NCBI RefSeq assembly: GCF_019740355.2
Contig: NZ_CP091819.1
Span: 1 to 64,000 of the forward strand
Origin: Paracrocinitomix mangrovi
GTDB lineage: Bacteria > Bacteroidota > Bacteroidia > Flavobacteriales_D > Crocinitomicaceae
Direction of reading: 5' to 3'
Length of the DNA stretch: 64,000 bases
The notes under the pieces were generated by a model, which did no database searches, was not told the DNA's origin, and was given only the letters and a program-made list of their open reading frames with translations. Both the position numbers and the translations under genes were made by a program. Each line of letters starts with the position of its first letter. The first letter of the stretch is position 1. Below are positions 28,098 to 37,931 of this stretch, piece by piece.

Positions 28098-28739
28098 ATG
28101 AACGAATTTTTTCATCATGTTTTTAGCCTTCAAAATTCACTGGCTACCTTTATTTTGGCTTTTTGCCTTGTGTATTGGTTGATTGTAATTTTAGGTGCTA
28201 TTGATGTTGATTTCTTTGACTTTGACGTAGATGTCGATACGGATGTTGATGTAGACGTTGATGGTGGAGATGCCGGTGAATCCGGAGTGGCCTGGTTTAA
28301 TAAAGTTTTAGTCTTTTTTAATCTTGGTAGAGTTCCGTTCATGGTTTGGTTAACCATTGTGGCAATTCCACTTTGGGTTGGAAGTATTATAATATCTTTT
28401 TTAATCCATAATTACTCTTTCCTATTAAGCTTACTGTACTTTATTCCATTGCTCATAGGTTCAATGTTAATCGCAAAACCTTTGACCTGGCCTTTTGTAA
28501 AAATGTTTGATGCTTTGGAGAAAGATACCAAGAAGAAAGAGTTAGTTGGAAGAGTTGGTAGGGTGATAATCGCAGGAACAGGGCAAAAGAGAGGTCAAAT
28601 TGAAATTTCTTATGAAGGATCTGTGATTACCATATATGTAAAGCCTACCAGTGAAGATGTAATACTTCAAAAAAATATGGAAGTATTGGTAATTTCCAAA
28701 GATGAAGATGGACATTACTTAGTTGAACCTTATACATAA
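28098..28739 (+). CDS. YqiJ-like membrane protein with C-terminal OB fold (NfeD-type flotillin partner)
   Basis: A 213-residue inner-membrane protein. There are three membrane helices (about 15-35, 81-103, 106-126). Between the first two is an Asp-rich stretch (36-58, alternating Asp and Val), then NLGRVP at 75-80, a match to the N.GR.P motif of E. coli YqiJ. Residues about 148-213 form an OB-type domain (GRVGRVIIAGTGQKRGQIEI). Proteins of this type (YqiJ, YuaF/NfeD) are encoded next to flotillins and support their membrane domains; the flotillin here begins 39 bases later. The Asp repeat could bind divalent cations, which is inference. Confidence 0.85.
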   Translation: MNEFFHHVFSLQNSLATFILAFCLVYWLIVILGAIDVDFFDFDVDVDTDVDVDVDGGDAGESGVAWFNKVLVFFNLGRVPFMVWLTIVAIPLWVGSIIISFLIHNYSFLLSLLYFIPLLIGSMLIAKPLTWPFVKMFDALEKDTKKKELVGRVGRVIIAGTGQKRGQIEISYEGSVITIYVKPTSEDVILQKNMEVLVISKDEDGHYLVEPYT

Positions 28740-28778
28740 ACAAACTGTCTGTAAAATCAGACCCCAAAACTTAAAAGA

Positions 28779-30956
28779 ATGAATTTTCAAGAATTAATGA
28801 GTAATACGGTATTTGTTATAACTGCCGTGATTATTATAGTCCTTTTAGGAGTGCTTTTTTTAGTAGCACGATTTTATAAAAAAGCCCATCAAGGACAAGC
28901 ATTGGTTAGAACCGGTGTGGGTGGAACAAGAGTGAGTTTTAATGGGATTTTTGTAATCCCTGTACTTCATAAGTTAGAGATAATGGATATCTCTTTGAAG
29001 ACTATTGAAATTGCTAGACAGCATGGGGATGGATTAATCTGTAAGGACAATATCCGTGCAGACATTAAAGTAACATTCTTTGTTAGAGTAAACGAATTAC
29101 AAGATGATGTAAAGAAAGTGGCTCAAACAGTAGGTTGTAAAAGAGCAGCTTCTCCTGAAGCAATAGTTCAATTATTTGATGCTAAATTTTCTGAAGCATT
29201 AAAAACTGTTGGTAAGCAATTTGATTTTGTTGATCTATATAATAAAAGAGATGAGTTTAGAGAGCAAATTGTTAATGTGATTGGTACAGATTTGAATGGT
29301 TTTATTTTAGATGATGCCGCTATAGATTACCTGGAGCAAACTTCACTTGAGTATTTAAAGGACGGTAACATTTTAGATGCTGAAGGGATCAAGAAAATTA
29401 CAGAATTGACGGCTACTCAACACATGAAAGCCAACTTTATTCGTAGAGAAGAAGAAAAGACAATCACTCAACAAAATGTGGATGCAAAAGAGGCGATTTT
29501 GGAAATGGAACGTCAATTAGCGGAAAAAGAAGAGAAGCAAAAAAGAGAGGTTGCCAACATCAAAGCGCGTGAAGCTGCTGAGATTGCTAAGGTGAATGAA
29601 GAAGAGTTGAAAAAATCTGAAATGGCCAGAATTCAACGTGAAGAGGAAGTTATGGTGATGGAAGAAAATAAACAACGCCAGATTATTGTTGCCGCTAAAA
29701 ACAAAGAGAAAACTGAAGCAATTGAAACGGAAAGAGTAGAGAAGGAGAGAGCTTTAGAGCAAACAGAAAGAGAGAGAATTGTAACACTTGCTCAAATTGA
29801 GAAAGAAAAAGCAATTGAAGTAGAAAAGAAAAACATTCAAGAAGTAATTCGCGAGCGCGTAGCTATTGAAAAAACTGTTGTTGATGAAGAAGAAAGAATC
29901 AACGATACTAGAGCGTTTGCTGAAGCAGATCGTGCTAAGAAAGTAGCTATTACACATGCTGAAAAATTAGCCGAAGAACAATTGGTTCAAAAAATTAAAT
30001 CTGCAGAGGCTGATAAACAAGCAGCAGAATTTAAAGCAAAGCAAATGTTGATAGATGCTGAAGCTGAACAGCTTTCAAGTGTTCAAAAAGCAGATGCAAT
30101 TAAAACATTAGCCGAAGCTAAAGCTGCTGAATATGCTTCAACAGGTATGGCAGAAGCACAAGTAATGGAAGCTAAAGCTGCCGCAACGGAGAAACAAGGA
30201 GAGGCAGATGCTAATATTTTAGAAGCTAAGGCGGAAGCAGAAGCTAAAGGTATTGAGATGAAAGGTCAAGCTCAAGCTGCAGCTGAATTGAAATTAGGAG
30301 AGGCGCAAGCAGATGTGTTAAAAGGTACTGGTTTAGCTGAAGCTGAGGTGATTGCTGCTAAAGCCGTTTCAAATGAAAAAGCCGGATTGGTTGATGCTAA
30401 AGTGGCTGCTGAAAAATTCAAAGCAGAAGCTGATGGTATTACTCAAAAAGCAGATGCAATGAAAAAGTTGGATGGTGTTGGAAAAGAACACGAAGAATTC
30501 AAATTGCGTCTACAAAAAGACAAAGAAGTGGAATTGGCTTCAATTGGAATCCAAAAGGATATCGCAGACGCACAAGCTGTTGTGTTGGCTGAAGCACTTA
30601 AATCTGCACATATTGATATTGTTGGAGGAGAACAAGAATTCTTTGATAAAATTACTGATTCAATTACTAAAGGAAAACGTGTTGACCGTTTAGTAGATAA
30701 CTCTGATTTATTGTCTGAAGTGAAAAATCAACTTTTACATGTAGAAGGAGAGACTTTCGTTGACAAGTTAAAAACTCTTGTGAAAGACAGTAATGTGAAA
30801 AGCGAAGACATTAAAAATCTAACCATCTCTGCTTTGATAGCAAAAATGATGTCAGGTACAAATGATGGAGCTAAAAGAGGTATCCTTGGACAGTTGATGA
30901 AGTTAGCCGAATCTATTGGTATTGCTGATTCTAACGCGGGAAAACTAGGACTGTAG
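28779..30956 (+). CDS. YqiK-like flotillin (SPFH/Band 7 protein)
   Basis: A 725-residue flotillin. One N-terminal membrane helix (about 11-32) is followed by the SPFH domain (about 38-215, with GQALVRTGVGGTRVSFNG and the VLHKLEIMDISLKTIEI strand pattern), then a very long Glu/Ala-rich coiled coil (about 215-600), and a C-terminal part (about 610-725) ending in small residues. Flotillins scaffold ordered membrane regions. At 725 residues it is longer than B. subtilis FloT (about 510) and E. coli YqiK (about 550), mainly in the coiled coil. The gene directly follows the YqiJ-like partner; 100 bases separate it from the AAA+ gene. Confidence 0.93.
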   Translation: MNFQELMSNTVFVITAVIIIVLLGVLFLVARFYKKAHQGQALVRTGVGGTRVSFNGIFVIPVLHKLEIMDISLKTIEIARQHGDGLICKDNIRADIKVTFFVRVNELQDDVKKVAQTVGCKRAASPEAIVQLFDAKFSEALKTVGKQFDFVDLYNKRDEFREQIVNVIGTDLNGFILDDAAIDYLEQTSLEYLKDGNILDAEGIKKITELTATQHMKANFIRREEEKTITQQNVDAKEAILEMERQLAEKEEKQKREVANIKAREAAEIAKVNEEELKKSEMARIQREEEVMVMEENKQRQIIVAAKNKEKTEAIETERVEKERALEQTERERIVTLAQIEKEKAIEVEKKNIQEVIRERVAIEKTVVDEEERINDTRAFAEADRAKKVAITHAEKLAEEQLVQKIKSAEADKQAAEFKAKQMLIDAEAEQLSSVQKADAIKTLAEAKAAEYASTGMAEAQVMEAKAAATEKQGEADANILEAKAEAEAKGIEMKGQAQAAAELKLGEAQADVLKGTGLAEAEVIAAKAVSNEKAGLVDAKVAAEKFKAEADGITQKADAMKKLDGVGKEHEEFKLRLQKDKEVELASIGIQKDIADAQAVVLAEALKSAHIDIVGGEQEFFDKITDSITKGKRVDRLVDNSDLLSEVKNQLLHVEGETFVDKLKTLVKDSNVKSEDIKNLTISALIAKMMSGTNDGAKRGILGQLMKLAESIGIADSNAGKLGL

Positions 30957-31056
30957 TCGATTGTTAATTCATAATCATTTAAATGGCCCTGTGCTATTTA
31001 ACTGATTCGTAACGCTAGGCGTAACGAAACCAATTAACTAATTAACCACAAACGAA

Positions 31057-34000
31057 GTGAGCGAAGAAGAAAAAGTAAATACAGACGAGAATCCGAAAGA
31101 TGGACAGCAATCCCTCGACGGTGGTACCTATGATATCATTCGAAAAAGGTTGAGCAAGCATGGAGACGAGCTTTTTCAACGAATGAATAATCTTAATGCC
31201 ACCAGAAAGGAACTATTTGGTTCTGTAGAGACTAAATTGCTGGCTACTGAGCGTATAAACACAACTAATAATTGTGTTCCGCGTGATATCATTTCTATTG
31301 GAGGTAATTTGTTCTTATTTGGGTACAATGTGCATATTGGTCTTAAATCAGAGACCTTTATTCAAGATGTATTTGGAGTTTTTGAATTTAATCCAAAAGA
31401 ATATTCTTTTCAGGAGGGAAACCTGGATGCTTTTCAGGATGAAACTTTCCTAAAAGATTTCTCTGACCTTTATAAATACTACAGAGAAACCGTATTTGTT
31501 AAGTTTATCCAACTAGGACCATATTTGTATATGGTTTTCAGAATAGGAAAGAATATTTCTGATATCAAAACCTTTAAATGGTTAAATCAAGATGGTAAAC
31601 TTCAATATGAAGGAAATAGATCTGATCATGAGTATAAGTTTCCTGAGCAACATGAATTTACCTGGAAAAAAGTTGGTAGAGATCAACATGTAGATGGTGA
31701 ACATCCTCATATTACCATTGAAGATTTGGTATTTGTTGAAACCATTGGCGGAGATTTAACTGTTAAGGTTGAAGATAATACAGCCACCGGGAAGGGAATA
31801 TATGCTGAACCGGTTAAAAATAAGGATCAAACTTTAGATGATGCTGACATTTTTTACAGCAGAATAGGGAATTTGATTCTCATGAAGATTCGCCCTTATC
31901 AAGAGGATGACTTCAGGTATCTTGTATATAATCATAAGGTTCAAGAGGTAAAGAGAATTGACGCAATTGCTGATGCGTGTATTCTATTGTCTAATGATCA
32001 GGGAATTATTTTTCCTAAAGGATATTACATCAATACGGGAGAATACAAGTTGTTTGATAATCAACTAGAGGGGCTCATTTTTGAAAAAAGAATTCCTGCA
32101 GCCAATGGTGAAGACTACTTGTATTGCTTTTATAACAGAGATGCAGGAGTTTACTTTTTGTTGTCGTATAATATTATTGCTCAAAAAGTTGAAACACCAA
32201 TTGTTTGTAACGGATTTACCCTTTTTGAAAATGGTGAGCTGGCTATGTTTAAGGCCCAAGAAGAGCCTCAGAAACATCATGCTATTCAAATAATGCAAAC
32301 CGTCTATTCTACTAAAGAATTGGAGGGTACAGCAGATTCATCCAATTACCTTACAAAAATTGGTAATAAAGAAATTGTTTTAGCGCTATCTGAATGTCAG
32401 GAATTGATAAACCTAATCAACAAAGAGGATTCGTTTTCTAATCTATATGTAGATATAGTAAAGAAATCAACTGATGTTATTGATTCATATCACTGGTTAT
32501 CTCAAAAAGATGCAGGTCATCTTGAAGAACCTTTAAAAGAGATTAGATCTGCAGCATCTAATGCTATTGAAGAATTTGAAAAAATCCTTCAACTCAAAAG
32601 ATCTGCTAAAGACAAGACAGAAGAGGTTGAGAAAAAAGCCAAAGACTTATTGAGTAAGTCTAAAAATATGCGCGTAGCTAAAGTAAATGACATTGTTCAA
32701 TTACTGGCTGAATTACGACATTCAAAAGGTGAAATTATCGGTCTCAAAAGTATTCGATATGTTGATCTGAATCGAGTAGAAAATTTAGAGAATCAAATCT
32801 CTAAAGCTGTTGATTTTGCTTCTGAAAATTGTGTCAACTTTTTATTGAAAAAAGAAGCGCTTGATCCCTACAAAGAGAAAGTTGCTAGTATTGAGAAAGA
32901 AGTTAAAGAGTTGAATAAAGTAGTTGTTGCAAATGATTTGGAAAAAGAAATCAATGCTGTATCTGCTGAGCTCGAACTTTTAATTGAAATAGTGAGCAAC
33001 CTTAAAATTTTGGATGCTACTAAAACAACGCAAATCATTGATTCTATCACTGCCTTGTTCTCCAATTTTAACCAAATCAACTCTGACCTTAGAAAGAGAA
33101 GAAAAGAATTGATTTTAGTTGAAGGTAAGGCTGAATTTAATGCGCAGATAAGATTGATCAACCAAGGGTTTATCAACTATATTGATTTAGCGGATGATCC
33201 GGAAAAATGCAATGATTATCTCAACAAACTAATTGTTCAGCTGGAAGAGTTAGAGGGGAAATTTGCTGAATTTGATGAGTATCGAGTTCAAATTGAAGAG
33301 AAGAGAGAGGAAATCTATAATGCTTTTGAAAGCAAAAAAGTGGCTTTGGTTGAAGCGCAGAATAAAAGAGCACAAACCTTGTATAGCAGTGCAGATAGAA
33401 TTTTATCCGGGGTTAAAAATAGAGCAGAAAGTTTTGATAATGTAGTTGATATCAATGGATATTTTGCATCTGATTTAATGGTGGATAAGGTTCGTGATAT
33501 CATTAAAAATTTAGTGGATTTAGGTGACTCTACTAAAGCGGATGATGTTCAGTCAAAACTAAAATCTGTTAAAGAAGAAGCAATTAGACAACTGAATGAT
33601 AAGCAAGAGTTGTTTGCAGAAAGCGGTGAAGGAATCAAATTTGGAAAACATACTTTCCTTGTAAATACGCAAAAGCTAGATGTTACTACGGTATTAAGAA
33701 GTGATTCTATTTACTTTCATCTAACCGGAACAAACTTCTATGAAGAGATAGAAAATGACCTATTAAATGAAACCAGAGAAGTTTGGGACATGCATTTGTC
33801 TTCTGAGAATAGATTAGTATATCGAGCTGAATTTTTGGCGTATCAAATGCGAAAAGCCATTTTGAATGAAGATTTAGGTTTATTGCATTGGGCAGAGAAA
33901 ACCCAAAAAGAAAAACAAGAATGGGAACAAGCTTTCATTTCTAAGCGTTTCAATGAAGGATATGTAAAAGGTATTCATGACAATGATGCAAGCAAAATTT

Positions 34001-36126
34001 TGAGTCAACTCATCTTAAAGGAAGAATCAATAGGTTTATTGAAGTATTCAAGTAATGAAAGGGTTAAGGCGCTATTATTTTGGGATTATTGTTTAGAGGC
34101 GACTACAAAAGATAGACTTTCGGCACAATTGAAAGCACTTGGTATTATCAGATCAGTATTCAAAAGTCATAATGAGGCAGATTACATCAGTGATCAGCTT
34201 TTGGCGTTGATTGATCCATTTGAAGATGTGCTTGAAGTTGAAGCAAATACAGACAGAGTTGTTCAATATCTAATTGAAGAAATTAGCTTGAATGAGAAGT
34301 TTGTGTTGTCTCATGAAGCAAAACAGTTGGTAGAGTCTTTTAAAAAGTATCTTTCTAATCACAAAAAGACAACTGTTTTTAATAATGCTATTTTCAAAGA
34401 TGCTCCTCATTGGGATGATCAATTTAATCAGATCCAACTTTGGTTAAAATCATTCAATCGTATAGAAAATAAGCTTGTTCAGAATAGAGTAGTGGATGAA
34501 GCAGCTTTTTATTTACTTAAGAATAATAAAGATTTATTTTACTCATCTACTGTGGATGTTACCGCAGAAATTACCGATTTAAAAGGAGATCATCCTGTGA
34601 TTGAAGATGGCAAGTATCAACTTCATTATAATGATTTTATGGATAAACTCCTGGCATTTGAAGCGAGTGAAGTTCGAATGTATCATCAATATCATGATAT
34701 CAAAAAACGCTTAACAGCTGATTTTAAAGACAGAATCAGATTATCTGAATTCATGCCGCGTGTTCTTTCATCTTTTGTTAGAAACCAGTTAATTGATAAA
34801 GTTTACCTCAATATTATAGGAGACAACTTGGCTAAGCAAATTGGTACGGCAGGAGCTGATAAACGAACAGATTTGATGGGAATGTTGTTATTGATTTCTC
34901 CTCCGGGTTATGGTAAAACTACCTTGATGGAATATATCGCTTCCAGATTAGGATTGGTTTTTATGAAAATAAATGGTCCGGCTTTAGGTCATAACGTGGT
35001 TTCATTAGATCCTGAAGATGCTGATAATGCGGCGTCAAGAGAAGAGATCATGAAATTGAATCTTGGCTTGGAGATGGGGGATAATATTATGTTGTATTTG
35101 GATGATATCCAGCATTGTAATCCTGAGTTTTTGCAGAAGTTTATTTCGTTGGCAGATGGTCAAAGAAAAATAGAAGGAGTATACAATGGCAAGACCAAAA
35201 CTTACGACTTCCGCGGAAAAAAGGTGGTTGTTGTAATGGCAGGGAATCCATATACAGAAAGTGGTGAAAAGTTCAGGATTCCGGATATGTTGGCCAATAG
35301 AGCTGATATTTATAACCTTGGTGACATATTGGGTGATTCAGATGAGGAATTTAAAATGAGTTACCTTGAGAATTCACTGACATCTAATAATGTGTTAGGA
35401 ACATTAAAGGATAAAGGGAAAAAAGATGTGTATAATCTGATTAAGGTGGCACAAGGTCAACCTTTGGAAAGTATCACTTTTGAGAATTCATATACATCTG
35501 AAGAATTATCAGATATTCTAGCTGTGCTAAAAATGAGTCTTACAGTGCGAGATGTAGTGTTGAAAGTAAATCTTGAATACATTGATTCGGCCGGTAAAGA
35601 GGATGTTTTTAGAACTGAACCTCCTTTTAAGTTGCAGGGTTCATATCGTGATATGAATAAAATGGTTGAGAAATTGAATCCTTTAATGAATGATCAAGAG
35701 TTAGATACTTTGTTAATGTCTCACTACGAAAACGAAGCGCAAACTTTGACAACAGGAGCAGAAGCCAATCTACTTAAGTTAAAAGAATTGATTGGTAAAT
35801 TATCTCCTGAAGAACAAACACGCTGGAATGAGATTAAAAAGGAGTATGCTAAGCGTCAAAAGTTGAAAGGATTTGGTGACTCAAATGAAATGATTCAAGT
35901 AATTTCGCAAATGGAGAATCTAAATGAAACCTTATCTGGTTTGGGACAAAATCAAGATCCGGATTTCATGGTTCAACTTAAGAAATTAACAGAAGGTGTA
36001 AGGGCTATTAGTACTGTTATGATTGAAAATAGAGACGGAGAATTCAAAACTACTTCTAAATCTTCAAGCACAACAAAAGGTAAAACTACATCTTCCAAAA
36101 CCAAAGGGAAAAAGGATACAGAATAG
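31057..36126 (+). CDS. Giant AAA+ ATPase with long coiled-coil N-terminal part
   Basis: A 1689-residue protein. A large N-terminal region (about 30-430), rich in beta strands, is followed by coiled-coil stretches (about 470-880), a further helical region, and one AAA+ domain (about 1265-1440) with Walker A PPGYGKTT (Lys1287), Walker B LYLDD (Asp1349, Asp1350), a sensor-1 Asn1397 in MAGNPY, and a candidate arginine finger Arg1415 in ANRAD. The C-terminal tail is Thr/Ser/Lys-rich. Proteins of this layout are often deposited as 'DNA repair ATPase', a label whose basis I cannot confirm. The start is a GTG at 31057. The following gene begins at the base after its stop, so coupling is likely. Confidence 0.85.
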   Translation: MSEEEKVNTDENPKDGQQSLDGGTYDIIRKRLSKHGDELFQRMNNLNATRKELFGSVETKLLATERINTTNNCVPRDIISIGGNLFLFGYNVHIGLKSETFIQDVFGVFEFNPKEYSFQEGNLDAFQDETFLKDFSDLYKYYRETVFVKFIQLGPYLYMVFRIGKNISDIKTFKWLNQDGKLQYEGNRSDHEYKFPEQHEFTWKKVGRDQHVDGEHPHITIEDLVFVETIGGDLTVKVEDNTATGKGIYAEPVKNKDQTLDDADIFYSRIGNLILMKIRPYQEDDFRYLVYNHKVQEVKRIDAIADACILLSNDQGIIFPKGYYINTGEYKLFDNQLEGLIFEKRIPAANGEDYLYCFYNRDAGVYFLLSYNIIAQKVETPIVCNGFTLFENGELAMFKAQEEPQKHHAIQIMQTVYSTKELEGTADSSNYLTKIGNKEIVLALSECQELINLINKEDSFSNLYVDIVKKSTDVIDSYHWLSQKDAGHLEEPLKEIRSAASNAIEEFEKILQLKRSAKDKTEEVEKKAKDLLSKSKNMRVAKVNDIVQLLAELRHSKGEIIGLKSIRYVDLNRVENLENQISKAVDFASENCVNFLLKKEALDPYKEKVASIEKEVKELNKVVVANDLEKEINAVSAELELLIEIVSNLKILDATKTTQIIDSITALFSNFNQINSDLRKRRKELILVEGKAEFNAQIRLINQGFINYIDLADDPEKCNDYLNKLIVQLEELEGKFAEFDEYRVQIEEKREEIYNAFESKKVALVEAQNKRAQTLYSSADRILSGVKNRAESFDNVVDINGYFASDLMVDKVRDIIKNLVDLGDSTKADDVQSKLKSVKEEAIRQLNDKQELFAESGEGIKFGKHTFLVNTQKLDVTTVLRSDSIYFHLTGTNFYEEIENDLLNETREVWDMHLSSENRLVYRAEFLAYQMRKAILNEDLGLLHWAEKTQKEKQEWEQAFISKRFNEGYVKGIHDNDASKILSQLILKEESIGLLKYSSNERVKALLFWDYCLEATTKDRLSAQLKALGIIRSVFKSHNEADYISDQLLALIDPFEDVLEVEANTDRVVQYLIEEISLNEKFVLSHEAKQLVESFKKYLSNHKKTTVFNNAIFKDAPHWDDQFNQIQLWLKSFNRIENKLVQNRVVDEAAFYLLKNNKDLFYSSTVDVTAEITDLKGDHPVIEDGKYQLHYNDFMDKLLAFEASEVRMYHQYHDIKKRLTADFKDRIRLSEFMPRVLSSFVRNQLIDKVYLNIIGDNLAKQIGTAGADKRTDLMGMLLLISPPGYGKTTLMEYIASRLGLVFMKINGPALGHNVVSLDPEDADNAASREEIMKLNLGLEMGDNIMLYLDDIQHCNPEFLQKFISLADGQRKIEGVYNGKTKTYDFRGKKVVVVMAGNPYTESGEKFRIPDMLANRADIYNLGDILGDSDEEFKMSYLENSLTSNNVLGTLKDKGKKDVYNLIKVAQGQPLESITFENSYTSEELSDILAVLKMSLTVRDVVLKVNLEYIDSAGKEDVFRTEPPFKLQGSYRDMNKMVEKLNPLMNDQELDTLLMSHYENEAQTLTTGAEANLLKLKELIGKLSPEEQTRWNEIKKEYAKRQKLKGFGDSNEMIQVISQMENLNETLSGLGQNQDPDFMVQLKKLTEGVRAISTVMIENRDGEFKTTSKSSSTTKGKTTSSKTKGKKDTE

Positions 36127-37929
36127 ATGAGGAAACTGTTAGTAATTATTGCAATTTTAAGCTACAACTTTGTTTCTGCACAAGAGAAATTCGCAGAAAT
36201 AAATGTGAAAGACGAAACAGATTTTTCTGAATTCGAAGTTTTTGGTGATTCACTTGATCATTATCGTGTATACTTTACAGGTGAAAATCACAACTTTGCC
36301 AAGTTTAATGCAAGTTTAGAATATAAAATGCTTACTTATCTGCACCAAACCCAGGGAGTAAAACATTTTATTTTTGAACAAAGTCCGGGTGTTGGATACA
36401 TCATAGAGCAAATTATTATTCACGATAAAAGAAGCAATCTTAGTTATTTGAAAGATGTTTTTTATGATCCTTTCTATTATCTGGTAAAACACATCAGAGA
36501 ATACAATGACACATTAGATTATGGCGATAAAATTCACATTCATGGTATTGACGTTGAAAGGTTTCCATACTTTTCTATTTATGCTTTAGATCAAATTGTA
36601 GATACACTTGATGGAGATGTAGAAGGAGGGGAAGTGTTTGAACAAATTCACGCGCTTAAAACATCAAATTATGAATTTGGTTCGGCCAGAGATTTTTATG
36701 CAGATGAAGAAGATGGGATGATATTTACTTTTGGAGAGGTTTCCGCTTGGGGTTCCCTCAGTTCAATCATTGAAACATCTAAAAAGTACAGGGATTCACT
36801 CAAAAAAGAATTGGGGCCTAATGAAGATATCTATTACGCAATAATAGAAAGTTTAGAAAAAGGACGTGAATGGTATATTACAGAACGTTCAGGAGATGTT
36901 AGGTCGCCTATTGTTCGTGAGCGTTTCATGAGAGATGAGTTTTCTAGAATTTATGAATTGTATCCAGGAGCAAAATACTATGGTCAATTTGGAAGATGCC
37001 ATTTGCATAAAGATTCTGATGCTAAAAGATGTTATGATTATTACATGAACTCAGTGGCAAGTAGAATTAATGAATTGGATAGTTCATTGACCAACAAAGT
37101 ATTGGTGATTCCAATTTTTTATTCTCAGGGCAAAGAAAAATATGATCACGATATCATCAGTAGCTTAAATTTTAAAGATACAATTGCAACCGAGGGTAGT
37201 GCCTACATAATTGATTTGGCCTATAAAGAGGGAGATCACCCTGTGGTAGGTTTTTATGATCAATTGCCATTTGTGATAGTGTCCAACAAAGAAGTTGATG
37301 AAGATCCTGAAGAATACAATTTCAATTGGGAAACGGAGGTGATGGAATTTCATTTAGGAGCCAGTTATGGGTACAGGTATTTTAATGGGATCAGAAAATT
37401 GAATGGCGCTTTGATTGATTTTGGAGCCAATACATTTACCAATAAAATGGTAGCTTACAATTTTGCGTTTGATGTCTTTACCATTGGAATGGGAGGTACA
37501 AGGTTCAATTTTACCTACTTGCCGGCAATTAGTAATGGTGGAGATTTTGATTTAAAAGGATGGAATTTTGGAATTGGATCTTACTTTGTCTCGGGTAATA
37601 AATGGGCAACTGCTGGTTTTGGTGTTGACTTCGGATACGGACAGATGTTGTTGACAGAAAATTTGAACGATTCAATCCCTAATTTAATTCAGTCTCCAGA
37701 ACAAGGAAATGTAATAATCTACAGAAATGACATGGTAATAGTTGATCCAAATGCAGAATTGAGATTGACTTTTCCTGTGATTAGTTTAAATTTCAAGGCA
37801 GGATATGCTTTTGACGTATCTGGTAAAAGGTGGAGATTGGATGGTAAAATGGATAATTTTACAAAAACATCCTTCACCTCGCCTTATGTTCAGGCCGGAA
37901 TCAGCTTGAATATCAAATACGAATATTAG
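36127..37929 (+). CDS. Secreted erythromycin-esterase-like protein with barrel-like C-terminal part
   Basis: A 600-residue exported protein with a signal peptide ending VSAQ (about residue 19). Residues about 35-380 resemble the erythromycin-esterase/ChaN/TraB superfamily: TGENHNF (Glu53, His55), FIFEQSPG (Glu84), RERFMRDE near 264-271, and GRCHLH (His292), which fit the catalytic positions known in EreB-type enzymes. Residues about 385-600 contain alternating strands with aromatic girdles (for example FHLGASYGYRYF) and end in KYEY, like a small outer-membrane barrel or barrel-associated domain. An antibiotic target is not implied; the superfamily is diverse. It starts directly after the AAA+ stop and is followed two bases later by the next gene. 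Confidence 0.75.
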   Translation: MRKLLVIIAILSYNFVSAQEKFAEINVKDETDFSEFEVFGDSLDHYRVYFTGENHNFAKFNASLEYKMLTYLHQTQGVKHFIFEQSPGVGYIIEQIIIHDKRSNLSYLKDVFYDPFYYLVKHIREYNDTLDYGDKIHIHGIDVERFPYFSIYALDQIVDTLDGDVEGGEVFEQIHALKTSNYEFGSARDFYADEEDGMIFTFGEVSAWGSLSSIIETSKKYRDSLKKELGPNEDIYYAIIESLEKGREWYITERSGDVRSPIVRERFMRDEFSRIYELYPGAKYYGQFGRCHLHKDSDAKRCYDYYMNSVASRINELDSSLTNKVLVIPIFYSQGKEKYDHDIISSLNFKDTIATEGSAYIIDLAYKEGDHPVVGFYDQLPFVIVSNKEVDEDPEEYNFNWETEVMEFHLGASYGYRYFNGIRKLNGALIDFGANTFTNKMVAYNFAFDVFTIGMGGTRFNFTYLPAISNGGDFDLKGWNFGIGSYFVSGNKWATAGFGVDFGYGQMLLTENLNDSIPNLIQSPEQGNVIIYRNDMVIVDPNAELRLTFPVISLNFKAGYAFDVSGKRWRLDGKMDNFTKTSFTSPYVQAGISLNIKYEY

Positions 37930-37931
37930 AA

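Noticed and set aside
29461-30480. Repeat-like Glu/Ala/Lys-rich DNA in the flotillin gene
   Set aside because: The repetition reflects the coiled-coil heptads of the protein and is not a separate DNA repeat.
30957-31056. CGTAACG direct repeat before the AAA+ gene
   Set aside because: Two 7-base copies about 5 bases apart are too short to call an operator without more support.
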